From: Hydrogenovibrio thermophilus
Lineage (GTDB): Bacteria > Pseudomonadota > Gammaproteobacteria > Thiomicrospirales > Thiomicrospiraceae
Assembly: GCF_004028275.1 (NCBI RefSeq)
Contig: NZ_CP035033.1
Coordinates: 2,042,501 to 2,106,500, forward strand
Direction: 5' to 3'
Length of the DNA: 64,000 bases
The number at the start of each line of letters is the position of its first letter. Within the stretch, counting starts at the first letter, position 1. This document shows, piece by piece, positions 54,350 to 62,561 of this stretch. The translations under genes and the position numbers were made by a program. The notes under the pieces were generated by a model, which was not told the origin of the DNA, made no database searches, and saw only the letters and a program-made list of their open reading frames with translations.

Positions 54350-55540
54350 TTACGACTCCTTGTTTTTAAGGGTCAAATACCATTGCCCCAACAGCGCGCG
54401 TTCGTCCGGCGTCATCTGAGTCAAATTGCCAATCGGCATCGCCTTTGAAGTGACCGTCTGCGCGTAAACCGCATCGGCCTGCTGCTCAATTTTGGCGCGC
54501 GTGTCCAACTCCACGCCTTTCGGCGCCACTTTAAACGCCGGATCGGTTGGATTGGCCGCGTGACAAGTGGCACAACGTTGCGCCATAATCGGTTCAATTG
54601 CCTCGAATGTCACCTCACTCTCCAACACCGTTTCTTGCGGTTTCGGCATGGTTAGGTAGGCTAATAACGCCATCAATACCGCCGCCAGAGGCAAAATCCA
54701 ATGATGCACCTTGCCTTGGTTTTTCAAGTTGAAGTAATGACGCACCAACACGCCAATCAAGGCAATCGCGGCCAAAATCATCCAGTTGTATTCGCTGCCA
54801 AACGTGAGCGGATAATGCCCGCTGATCATAATAAAAAGCACCGGCAAGGTGAAATAGTTATTGTGGAAAGAGCGTTGAAAACCGGCTTTGCCGGTCGCCG
54901 GATCCGGCACCTCGCCTTGCTTCATGGCGTCCACCATCTTGCGTTGCGATGGAATGATGACGAAAAAGACATTGGCCACCATCAAGGTGCCGATAATGGC
55001 ACCCATTTGAATGTAAGCGGCGCGAGCGCTGAACAGTTCGGTAAACAGATAGGCGAGCAATGTTAACCCAATGAACATCACCCAAAAGAATCGTGCGTTG
55101 TTTTCGACCAGAGCGGTTTTGCAGAGACGGTCGTAAATCAGCCAGACAACGGCCAGCGAGAGAACACTAATGGAAATGGCCAGGCCTGGTGAAAGATTGG
55201 CCACCGAAGGGTCAATCATGTAAAGCGTTGGCGACATATAAAACACCAACACCAAAAGCGTGAAGCCGGTAATCCAGGTCAGATAGGCTTCCCATTTGAA
55301 CCAATGAAGCGTTTCCGGCAGTTTTTCCGGCGCCACTTCGAACTTCTCGACATGGTAAAAACCACCGCCGTGCACGGCCCACAAGTCGCCAGCCACGCCT
55401 TTATTCAACCCCGCTTTCTGACGTTCAAGGTTGCCTTCCAGCCAGTTGAAATAAAAAGACGCCCCTATCCAGGCAATCCCAACAATCAAGTGAATCCACT
55501 TGACGTTTAAATTCAGCCACTCCAGAATCTGCGGGTCCAT
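54350..55540 (-). CDS. puuD: membrane urate oxidase with C-terminal cytochrome c domain
   Basis: This 396-residue PuuD-type urate oxidase feeds electrons to the respiratory chain instead of making hydrogen peroxide. About eight transmembrane segments (WIHLIVGIAWIGASFYFNW near the start is diagnostic) are followed by a cytochrome c domain with the heme motif CATCH near residue 325 and a later Met ligand candidate in IGNLTQM. The product, 5-hydroxyisourate, goes to HiuH on the divergent transcript. A CCAGGCCTGG copy at 55180-55189 encodes Pro-Gly-Leu. Confidence 0.92.
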   Translation of the reverse strand: MDPQILEWLNLNVKWIHLIVGIAWIGASFYFNWLEGNLERQKAGLNKGVAGDLWAVHGGGFYHVEKFEVAPEKLPETLHWFKWEAYLTWITGFTLLVLVFYMSPTLYMIDPSVANLSPGLAISISVLSLAVVWLIYDRLCKTALVENNARFFWVMFIGLTLLAYLFTELFSARAAYIQMGAIIGTLMVANVFFVIIPSQRKMVDAMKQGEVPDPATGKAGFQRSFHNNYFTLPVLFIMISGHYPLTFGSEYNWMILAAIALIGVLVRHYFNLKNQGKVHHWILPLAAVLMALLAYLTMPKPQETVLESEVTFEAIEPIMAQRCATCHAANPTDPAFKVAPKGVELDTRAKIEQQADAVYAQTVTSKAMPIGNLTQMTPDERALLGQWYLTLKNKES

Positions 55541-55636
55541 CTAACACTCCTCTGCTAATCCGCACCTGAATCAGATTCCACTGGCTGGCCATCACGCGGC
55601 AACGATTAGCCGATAGGAGCATCGACCGATGAAACG

Positions 55637-56323
55637 TTACTCGGCTTTGAACAGAGAATATAAATCTGGTTCAAGTTCTTTTTTACTTAAAGACAAACCG
55701 TCTTCAATGTGTCGGATATGAGTGTCCATTAAAGCTTCTGCTTCATCTTCTGTCCCGTTGACAATGACATCCACCAGGGCGGAATGGTCAACACACGCAC
55801 AACCACCCGAACCGGACAAATTGTACTGCGCCACGATCAACGAGGTTCTGGAAATCAAATGCCGCGCGGCTTCCGCCAGAGGATGATTTCCAGACAGGTC
55901 GGCAATCAAAAAATGGAATTCGGTCGACTTCCGCAATCCTTTGGCGCGATTGCTGGTTTCGAAATACCGGCTCTCTTCCCGCACCATCGACTTCAGCGTT
56001 TCCACCTGGTAACTGGTCAATTTCCCCACCACCATTCGAATCAACGCGCATTCGATAATCCGTCTTGCTTCAAAGTATTGCGACACTTCTTCCACCGGCG
56101 TGCGAATCACACTGGCCCCGACATTCGGCTTGATTTCCACCACCCCTTCGTGCGAAAGGCGTAATAACGCCCGTCGTACGACGGTTCGGCTGACCCCGAA
56201 AATTTCCGCAAGCGGAACTTCGGTCAAGCGCGCGCCGGGCTGAAGTTTCTGTTCCAAGATGACATCAAACAGACGGTCATAAATAATCTGTTCCTGACTC
56301 TTCGAACCCTTATTCTTTTCCAT
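55637..56323 (-). CDS. GntR-family (FadR subfamily) regulator of purine catabolism
   Basis: The 228-residue regulator has an N-terminal winged helix (about 12-75: RLTEVPLAEIFGVSRTVVRRALLRLSHEGVV) and an FCD effector domain with EARRIIECALI, an EFH metal-site residue pair and HIRHIEDGL. ATG 56323 follows AGGAG and is preferred to the upstream extension. It is encoded upstream of puuD and divergently from hiuH-xdh; dyads ATTGTATACAAT (56387) and ATTGTGTACAAT (56662) flank the gap and are probable operators. Urate or another ureide may be the effector. Confidence 0.88.
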   Translation of the reverse strand: MEKNKGSKSQEQIIYDRLFDVILEQKLQPGARLTEVPLAEIFGVSRTVVRRALLRLSHEGVVEIKPNVGASVIRTPVEEVSQYFEARRIIECALIRMVVGKLTSYQVETLKSMVREESRYFETSNRAKGLRKSTEFHFLIADLSGNHPLAEAARHLISRTSLIVAQYNLSGSGGCACVDHSALVDVIVNGTEDEAEALMDTHIRHIEDGLSLSKKELEPDLYSLFKAE

Positions 56324-56386
56324 GATTGGCTCCTGCAAGTTGCAAGGCTTAACACCGAACACTCATATCATTCAATGTTAAAGCAG

Positions 56387-56673
56387 ATTGTATACAATTT
56401 AAAAAAAATTAGTAAGAAATATTTTTTCCACCGGGTTCAAAACACATTCCATTTTCGCTTAAAACCCCGCAGACAACGCACAAATAAAATAAAAAAGCTT
56501 TATTTAAACAACAAGTTACAAAAACAATGCTTTTAAACCGTTTTTTTTGATAACGATTTCTTATTATCACCTAAACCCAATCCGAATTCACCTCACCGTA
56601 GAACAAAAACGGTGAAAAAATGATCAAAAACCGACAATTGATCAAAAACTTAAAACACAAAATTGTGTACAAT
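56387..56673. promoter_or_regulatory. paired GntR-type operators in the puu/xdh divergent region
   Basis: ATTGTATACAAT (56387-56398, perfect) near the gntR end and ATTGTGTACAAT (56662-56673, one mismatch) near the hiuH end are FadR/VanR-style dyads 275 bp apart. Between them lie a hairpin TCACCGT-N9-ACGGTGA (56593-56615) and a direct repeat TGATCAAAAAC (56621-56631, 56639-56649). The 418-bp gap (56324-56741) is AT-rich and has no gene. Coordinated repression of both transcripts is inferred. Confidence 0.68.
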
Positions 56674-56741
56674 ATTTTTATTATTTTGTTTAATACTACC
56701 TATTATCCCCCATAACATTGAGTGATTAAGAGCGAAAACAT

Positions 56742-57098
56742 ATGACCGGTTTAACCACACACATTTTAGACACCAGCTCGGGGCAACCCGCTGACCAGGT
56801 TTCCATCAAACTGTACGCCCTTAACGAGGACGGTACTCGGCAACTTTTGACCGAAACCCGCTCCAACGACGACGGCCGTACCGATGCCCCCTTACTGAAC
56901 CCAGACGCAATCGCCGTCGGACGCTATGAACTCGTCTTCGAAATGGGCGCTTATTTCAAACAACACCATCCAAACTTACCGTCCCCTTTATTTCTGGACG
57001 ACATCGTATTGCGGTTCGGCATTGCAGACGTCACGAGCCACTACCACGTTCCACTCTTGGTGTCGCCGTATGGATACAGTACTTACCGAGGTAGTTAA
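56742..57098 (+). CDS. hiuH: 5-hydroxyisourate hydrolase (transthyretin-like)
   Basis: The 118-residue protein hydrolyses 5-hydroxyisourate to OHCU, between PuuD and UraD. The N-terminal LTTHILDTSSGQPA and the C-terminal YRGS signature are diagnostic of the family, and length is typical. There is no signal peptide, so it acts in the cytoplasm. It starts the plus-strand purine transcript, and the xdhA start codon follows its stop after one base, so xanthine oxidation and urate breakdown are coexpressed. Confidence 0.95.
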   Translation: MTGLTTHILDTSSGQPADQVSIKLYALNEDGTRQLLTETRSNDDGRTDAPLLNPDAIAVGRYELVFEMGAYFKQHHPNLPSPLFLDDIVLRFGIADVTSHYHVPLLVSPYGYSTYRGS

Positions 57099-57099
57099 G

Positions 57100-58611
57100 A
57101 TGAAGGATACCCCTCCCGACCAACCGATTCGTTTTTTACTCGGTAACGAACTCAAAACACTGGCCGATGTCTCGCCGACGATGACGGTCTTAAACTATCT
57201 TCGGACGGAAGAAAAGGCCATCGGCACCAAAGAAGGCTGTGCGGAAGGTGACTGTGGCGCCTGTACCGTGGTATTAGGCGAGCTGATAGACGGCCAATTG
57301 CAGTACCGCGCCGTGAACGCCTGCATTCTGTTTTTACCCATGCTGGACGGAAAACAACTGCTCACCGTTGAACATTTAAAAGAGACCAACGGCCAACTGC
57401 ACCCGGTGCAACAAAGCATGGTGGACCGCCATGCCTCTCAGTGCGGATTCTGCACCCCCGGCATCGTGATGTCCGGTTTTGCCTTATACCAGAATGTCCG
57501 CCAAAACCACCAGGCCTGGTCGGAATTGAAACCGGAAAACACCGTCAGCGAATTGAACAAAATCTACGCCGGCAACCTGTGCCGTTGCACCGGCTACGGC
57601 CCGATTCTGGAATCCGGAAAAGACATTCTCGCCCAAGCCCAACAGGATGCCGCCGCTTATCAGGCCGAAGCCCAAACAATCACCCAACAACTTCAAGCCA
57701 TTCAACCGCGGGAAGCCAAACGCTGGCAACATGACCAACAAACCTACATCCAACCCAGTAACATCACGGAACTGACGCACGCTTACCAACAGCATCCGGA
57801 CGCCAACCTACTGGCCGGCGGCACCGATCTCGGGCTCTGGGTCACCAAACAACACCGAGAATTGGACACCGTGATCCATCTCGGTCACATTCCAGCGTTA
57901 AAAACCATTCAGGAAACACCGCAACACATCGAACTCGGTGCCGCGGTCACTTACAGCCAAGCCATACCGATTCTGTGCAAACACTTCCCGGTATTGCAAC
58001 CTTTCCTCGAACGTCACAGCTCCACGCAAATCCGAAATTCCGGCACCATCGTCGGCAACATCGCCAACGGCTCGCCGATTGGCGACATGCCGCCGCCGCT
58101 GATTGCATTAGGCGCGTCCATCACCTTAAACAGCGCTCAAGGGCCTCGTACCTTGACTCTGCAGGATTACTTTATTGATTACGGCCAGCAGGATCGCCAA
58201 CCCGGCGAATTCATCGAAAAAGTGACCATCCCGTTGTTGAACACAAACATTCCGGGCGAAACCGTGTTGTTCAAAGCCTATAAAATTTCCAAACGGCAGG
58301 AGCAAGACATCTCCAGCGTCAGTGCGGCCTTTTATATCCGGCTCAACGGCGGCACCGTGGAAGACGCGCGGCTCTGCTACGGCGGCATGGCCGGCATTCC
58401 AAAACGCGCGACCGCAACCGAGAAATCCCTAATCGGCCAGGCCTGGTGCGACGAAACTATTTTCAATGCCTGCGACGTCATGATCACCGACTACCAGCCA
58501 CTCGACGATTTCCGAGCTTCCAGCCGCTATCGCATGACGGTTGCGCAAAACCTGCTGCGCAAATTCTTTATCGAACACCGTTTGGACAACCAGGAAAAAC
58601 AGCATGCCTAA
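57100..58611 (+). CDS. xdhA: xanthine dehydrogenase small subunit (FeS/FAD)
   Basis: The 503-residue XdhA carries electrons from the molybdenum site to NAD. The first 2Fe-2S cluster is bound by CAEGDCGAC plus a later Cys (NAC), and the second by CGFCTPG with CRCTGY, followed by the FAD domain (LLAGGTDLGLWV, about residue 235). ATG 57100 is chosen, with GAGG 11 bases upstream; the longer open frame overlaps hiuH. xdhB overlaps its end by 8 bp. CCAGGCCTGG copies at 57510-57519 and 58437-58446 both encode Gln-Ala-Trp. Confidence 0.94.
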   Translation: MKDTPPDQPIRFLLGNELKTLADVSPTMTVLNYLRTEEKAIGTKEGCAEGDCGACTVVLGELIDGQLQYRAVNACILFLPMLDGKQLLTVEHLKETNGQLHPVQQSMVDRHASQCGFCTPGIVMSGFALYQNVRQNHQAWSELKPENTVSELNKIYAGNLCRCTGYGPILESGKDILAQAQQDAAAYQAEAQTITQQLQAIQPREAKRWQHDQQTYIQPSNITELTHAYQQHPDANLLAGGTDLGLWVTKQHRELDTVIHLGHIPALKTIQETPQHIELGAAVTYSQAIPILCKHFPVLQPFLERHSSTQIRNSGTIVGNIANGSPIGDMPPPLIALGASITLNSAQGPRTLTLQDYFIDYGQQDRQPGEFIEKVTIPLLNTNIPGETVLFKAYKISKRQEQDISSVSAAFYIRLNGGTVEDARLCYGGMAGIPKRATATEKSLIGQAWCDETIFNACDVMITDYQPLDDFRASSRYRMTVAQNLLRKFFIEHRLDNQEKQHA

Positions 58612-60952
58612 CCCAGCTTCTTTGTCACCCCAACGCTTGCCGAAAACCCTGAAAACCGGCGTTAAAGCCGCCGTCAAACACGACAGCGCACACAAGCACG
58701 TCAGCGGTGAAGCCCTGTACATTGACGACCTGCCCGAACCACGGGATTTATTACACGTCTACATTGCGCAAAGCCAACAGGCTCACGCCAAGCTCACTCG
58801 GTTAGACGTCTCCGCCGTGCAAAATTTTCCCGGTGTGGTCGCCGTCTTAACCGCCGCCGACGTCACTGGCAAAAACGATGTCGGCCCGGTTTTGGACGGC
58901 GACCCGATTTTTGCCGACGGTTTGGTGGAATACATCGGGCAATCCCTGTTTGCGGTGGCGGCTAAAGACATTCACACGGCGCGTAAAGCCGCCAAACTGG
59001 CCATTGTCGAATACGAACCGCTGCCGGCCTTTATCACCGTCAAGGAGGCTCTGGAAAACCAATCCTTTGTGTTGGATTCCAAAACCTTCCGTCGCGGCGA
59101 GCCGGAAGCTCAACTTCCCCAAAGCACGCACCGCCTTCAAGGCGAAATTGAAATCGGCGGGCAAGATCACTTTTATTTGGAATCGAATGTTGCGATGGCG
59201 TTACCGGGCGAGGATTGCGACATCAAAGTGTTCAGCTCCACCCAGCACCCATCGGAAGTGCAACATTGTTGCGCTCGCGCCATTGGGATTCCCGATCACG
59301 CCGTCCACGTTGAAGTACGCCGCATGGGCGGCGGCTTCGGCGGCAAAGAATCGCAACCGGCGCTGTTCGCCAGCATCGCCGCGCTGGTCACACATCACAC
59401 CCGGCGCCCGGCCAAAGTGCGCCTGGACCGCGACGACGACATGACCATGACCGGAAAGCGCCACGACTATCTCATCCGTTACGATATTGGATTCGACGTC
59501 AATGGTCGCATTGAGGCCGCCGCGTTTGAAGCCGCTTCGCGTTGCGGCATGTCGGCCGATTTATCAGCCTCCATCAACGACCGCACCATGTTCCACTTGG
59601 ACAACGCTTATTATCTGGAAAACGTGTCCATCATGTCGCATCGCTGCAAAACCCATACCGTCTCCAACACCGCCTTCCGTGGTTTTGGCGGCCCGCAGGG
59701 CATGGTGGCAATCGAGCGCGTCATCGACGAAATCGCCCACCACCTCGGCGAAGACCCGTTGACCATCCGCAAACGCAATTACTACGGCATCGACGAACGC
59801 AACGTCACCCCGTATCACATGACGGTGACGGATAACATCATCCACGACATCACCGCCGAACTGGAACAAAGCGCCGATTACGCCAAACGTCGCGCCGACA
59901 TTATCGCCTTCAATCACACCAGCCCTTACCAGAAAAAAGGCTTGGCGCTGACACCGGTAAAATTCGGCATTTCCTTCACCGCTACCCACTTGAATCAGGC
60001 CGGTGCTTTGGTGCACATTTACACCGACGGCAGCATTCATCTTAACCACGGCGGTACCGAGATGGGACAAGGCCTGTTTACCAAAGTGGCGCAAATCGTC
60101 GCCGAAGAATTCCAGGTGGAAATCGACCGTATCAAAATCACCTCCACCAATACCGAGAAAGTGCCGAACACCTCGCCCACCGCCGCTTCCAGTGGCTGCG
60201 ACCTCAACGGCAAAGCGGCTCAAAATGCCGCCATCACCTTAAAAAACCGCCTCATTGAATTTGCCGCTCAACAGTACAGCGTGGCGGAAAGCGACATTAC
60301 CTTCACCCCGGACGGCGTGCACATCGGCACGCAAACCGTGCCTTTCCAAGAACTGGTGATGCAAGCCTATCTGGCGCGCATTTCCTTATCCACCACCGGT
60401 TATTACCGCACCCCGAAAATTCATTTCGATCAAAGCACCGGAAAAGGCCACCCGTTCTTTTATTTCGCCTACGGGGCGGCCGTCTCGGAAGTCACCGTGG
60501 ATACCTTGACCGGCGAATACACGGTAGATCGCGTCGATATCGTCCACGATTGCGGCGACACCCTGAACCCCGCCATCGACACCGGCCAGGTGGAAGGCGG
60601 TTTTATACAAGGCATGGGCTGGCTCACCACCGAGGAATTGGTGTACAATCCATCCGGTCGTCTGCGCACCCATGCACCCTCCACCTATAAAATTCCGTCT
60701 TGCGGCGACCGTCCACAGGAAATGCATATCCACTTGCGTTGCGATGCCAATCGTGAAAATACCGTTTACCGCTCCAAGGCGGTCGGCGAACCGCCATTGA
60801 TGCTCGGTATCAGTGTCTTCAACGCCCTGACCGATGCGGTGGCCAGTGTCGGAAATTACCAGGCTTGCCCGAAACTGGACGCCCCCGCCACGCCGGAGCG
60901 TGTACTTTTGGCGTGTGAAGCCTTACGTTCATTCAACAGAGCCGGAGGCTAA
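58604..60952 (+). CDS. xdhB: xanthine dehydrogenase large, molybdenum-binding subunit
   Basis: The 782-residue XdhB oxidises hypoxanthine and xanthine to urate at a molybdopterin centre. The molybdenum-domain motif MGGGFGGKE (about 245-253), the substrate-side Arg in NTAFRGFGGPQG, and the catalytic Glu near the C terminus (VGEPPLMLG) are intact. ATG 58604 follows AGGA and overlaps xdhA, as expected for subunits. It needs XdhC, encoded next, for insertion of sulfurated cofactor. Confidence 0.94.
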   Translation: MPNPASLSPQRLPKTLKTGVKAAVKHDSAHKHVSGEALYIDDLPEPRDLLHVYIAQSQQAHAKLTRLDVSAVQNFPGVVAVLTAADVTGKNDVGPVLDGDPIFADGLVEYIGQSLFAVAAKDIHTARKAAKLAIVEYEPLPAFITVKEALENQSFVLDSKTFRRGEPEAQLPQSTHRLQGEIEIGGQDHFYLESNVAMALPGEDCDIKVFSSTQHPSEVQHCCARAIGIPDHAVHVEVRRMGGGFGGKESQPALFASIAALVTHHTRRPAKVRLDRDDDMTMTGKRHDYLIRYDIGFDVNGRIEAAAFEAASRCGMSADLSASINDRTMFHLDNAYYLENVSIMSHRCKTHTVSNTAFRGFGGPQGMVAIERVIDEIAHHLGEDPLTIRKRNYYGIDERNVTPYHMTVTDNIIHDITAELEQSADYAKRRADIIAFNHTSPYQKKGLALTPVKFGISFTATHLNQAGALVHIYTDGSIHLNHGGTEMGQGLFTKVAQIVAEEFQVEIDRIKITSTNTEKVPNTSPTAASSGCDLNGKAAQNAAITLKNRLIEFAAQQYSVAESDITFTPDGVHIGTQTVPFQELVMQAYLARISLSTTGYYRTPKIHFDQSTGKGHPFFYFAYGAAVSEVTVDTLTGEYTVDRVDIVHDCGDTLNPAIDTGQVEGGFIQGMGWLTTEELVYNPSGRLRTHAPSTYKIPSCGDRPQEMHIHLRCDANRENTVYRSKAVGEPPLMLGISVFNALTDAVASVGNYQACPKLDAPATPERVLLACEALRSFNRAGG

Positions 60953-60953
60953 A

Positions 60954-62003
60954 ATGCTGAACTGGCAAACCCTCTCCACCCTGGTCAATGCCGAAGACCC
61001 GTTCGTGTTGGTCACCGTCGGTCGGGTGTCCGGCTCCTCGCCGCGGGAAACCGGTGCCAAAATGCTGATACAGTCTCACCGCACGCTCGGCACCATTGGC
61101 GGCGGCAACCTGGAATTTTTTGCGCAAACCCATGCCCGCGAATTGCTCGCCACGGCGCCCGACAACCAACTCAGCGAATACACCACGTCCTTGGTACCGA
61201 AATTTGATCAATGTTGTGGCGGCGTGGTGCAGTTAATCTTTGAAAAGGTTCACCCCGCCAGCTCAACCTGGTTAAACCAACTGCAATACGTGATACAGCA
61301 AAACGCCCAGGCCTGGCTGAAATCGGATTTAATCCGTGGCGAACGCAGCCTCATCACGGCAACCGAAGAGCGGCCTTCGTACGCAGAAAACCAGGAAGAG
61401 ATCTCGTTTCAGGACGTAACAGTCCCGCAATGGCACGCCTTGCAACACCAATTGATTGAACCGATTCAATCCACCGCTCTGCCGATCTTTCTTTTCGGAG
61501 CCGGACACGTTGGCCGGGCTTTGCTGAACCAACTGCAATGGCTGGATGCCGACATCACCTGCATCGACAGTCGTGCCGAGCAACAACCGGCCTTACGAGC
61601 CGACAATGTGCAGTACCGAATCACCGACGACTGGGCATCGATTATTGAACACGCGCCGGATCACGCCTATTTTTTGGTTATGACCCACAGTCACGAGCTG
61701 GACTATCGTCTGACACAAGCCATTCTGGAAAAAGGCCGCTTTGCCTATTTCGGCCTGATCGGTTCACGAACCAAAAAAGTCCGTTTCGAACGCCAACTCA
61801 AACAACACAGCCTTTCGGACACAACCCTGGCGCGCATGACCTGCCCCATCGGCTTGCCGCAAATTACCGGAAAATCGCCCGAGGTCATTGCCGCGTCGGT
61901 CACGGCGCAATTACTGCAAGTGCAAAGCGAGCACACGCAAACCGCCAAATCTGCCGCCTTTGAACAGGACGCTCACGCGACCTTCTTAAACCAAACACCA
62001 TAG
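60954..62003 (+). CDS. xdhC: xanthine dehydrogenase accessory protein
   Basis: The 349-residue XdhC binds molybdopterin and delivers the sulfurated cofactor to XdhB. The N-terminal XdhC/CoxI domain (VTVGRVSGSSPRETGAKML, GTIGGGNLE) and the C-terminal Rossmann domain (FLFGAGHVGRALL near residue 180, then HSHELDY and FGLIGSRTK) are both present. ATG 60954 follows GGAGG and lies 1 bp after the xdhB stop. A CCAGGCCTGG copy at 61307-61316 encodes Gln-Ala-Trp. Confidence 0.93.
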   Translation: MLNWQTLSTLVNAEDPFVLVTVGRVSGSSPRETGAKMLIQSHRTLGTIGGGNLEFFAQTHARELLATAPDNQLSEYTTSLVPKFDQCCGGVVQLIFEKVHPASSTWLNQLQYVIQQNAQAWLKSDLIRGERSLITATEERPSYAENQEEISFQDVTVPQWHALQHQLIEPIQSTALPIFLFGAGHVGRALLNQLQWLDADITCIDSRAEQQPALRADNVQYRITDDWASIIEHAPDHAYFLVMTHSHELDYRLTQAILEKGRFAYFGLIGSRTKKVRFERQLKQHSLSDTTLARMTCPIGLPQITGKSPEVIAASVTAQLLQVQSEHTQTAKSAAFEQDAHATFLNQTP

Positions 62004-62014
62004 GAAAACGTTTT

Positions 62015-62509
62015 ATGTGTGACTGCCAATCCAACACCACAACCCCCGAAGACTTTATGCGCCAAGCCATTGCCCTTTCCAAAGAAAAAATGGAAGCCGG
62101 GTTCGGCGGCCCCTTCGGTGCGGTCATCACTCAAAACGGTCGAATCATTGCGGAAGGCTATAACCAGGTCACCTCGGCCAACGATCCCACCGCGCACGCC
62201 GAAGTCACCGCCATCCGCAACGCCTGTGCGGCGCTGGGTACCTTCGATTTGGCCGGTTGTGAAATTTACACCAGCTGCGAACCCTGCCCCATGTGCCTGA
62301 GCGCCATCTACTGGGCCAGACTGGACAAAATGTACTACGCCAATTCGCGTGAAGACGCCGCGGACATCGGGTTTGACGATGCCCTGATTTACGAAGAGAT
62401 TTCAAAGCCGATTCTCAGTCGCAACCTGCCGACCTTCCGCCTTCTGGAAGACGAGGCCATCCAGCCGTTTAACGACTGGAAAAACAAAACCGACAAAACC
62501 CCTTACTAG
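62015..62509 (+). CDS. guaD: guanine deaminase, cytidine-deaminase fold
   Basis: The 164-residue zinc deaminase converts guanine to xanthine, the substrate of XdhAB. The zinc site is HAEVTAIR (His and catalytic Glu) with PCPMC (two Cys), and GGPFGAVI is the family's substrate loop. Size and the C-terminal segment match B. subtilis GuaD type rather than the larger amidohydrolase-type enzymes. It follows xdhC by 11 bp and precedes a nucleoside-type ABC transporter, giving a full guanine-to-allantoate route apart from hypoxanthine supply. Confidence 0.93.
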   Translation: MCDCQSNTTTPEDFMRQAIALSKEKMEAGFGGPFGAVITQNGRIIAEGYNQVTSANDPTAHAEVTAIRNACAALGTFDLAGCEIYTSCEPCPMCLSAIYWARLDKMYYANSREDAADIGFDDALIYEEISKPILSRNLPTFRLLEDEAIQPFNDWKNKTDKTPY

Positions 62510-62523
62510 CGCCGACTGGCAAC

Positions 62524-62540
62524 GGGCCTGCCACAGGCCC
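62524..62540. terminator. hairpin between guaD and the ABC ATPase gene
   Basis: GGGCCTG-CCA-CAGGCCC is a perfect 7-bp stem in the 52-bp gap after guaD. No T run follows, so it is more likely to stabilise the mRNA 3' end or reduce read-through than to be a full terminator. Confidence 0.4.
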
Positions 62541-62561
62541 TAACAGCAGAGGATGTTGCAC

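Noticed and set aside
56548-56569. Dyad TGATAA-N10-TTATCA as a further NikR-like operator
   Set aside because: Its span is 22 bp, not 28, and the arms differ from TTATTAC; probably chance in AT-rich DNA.
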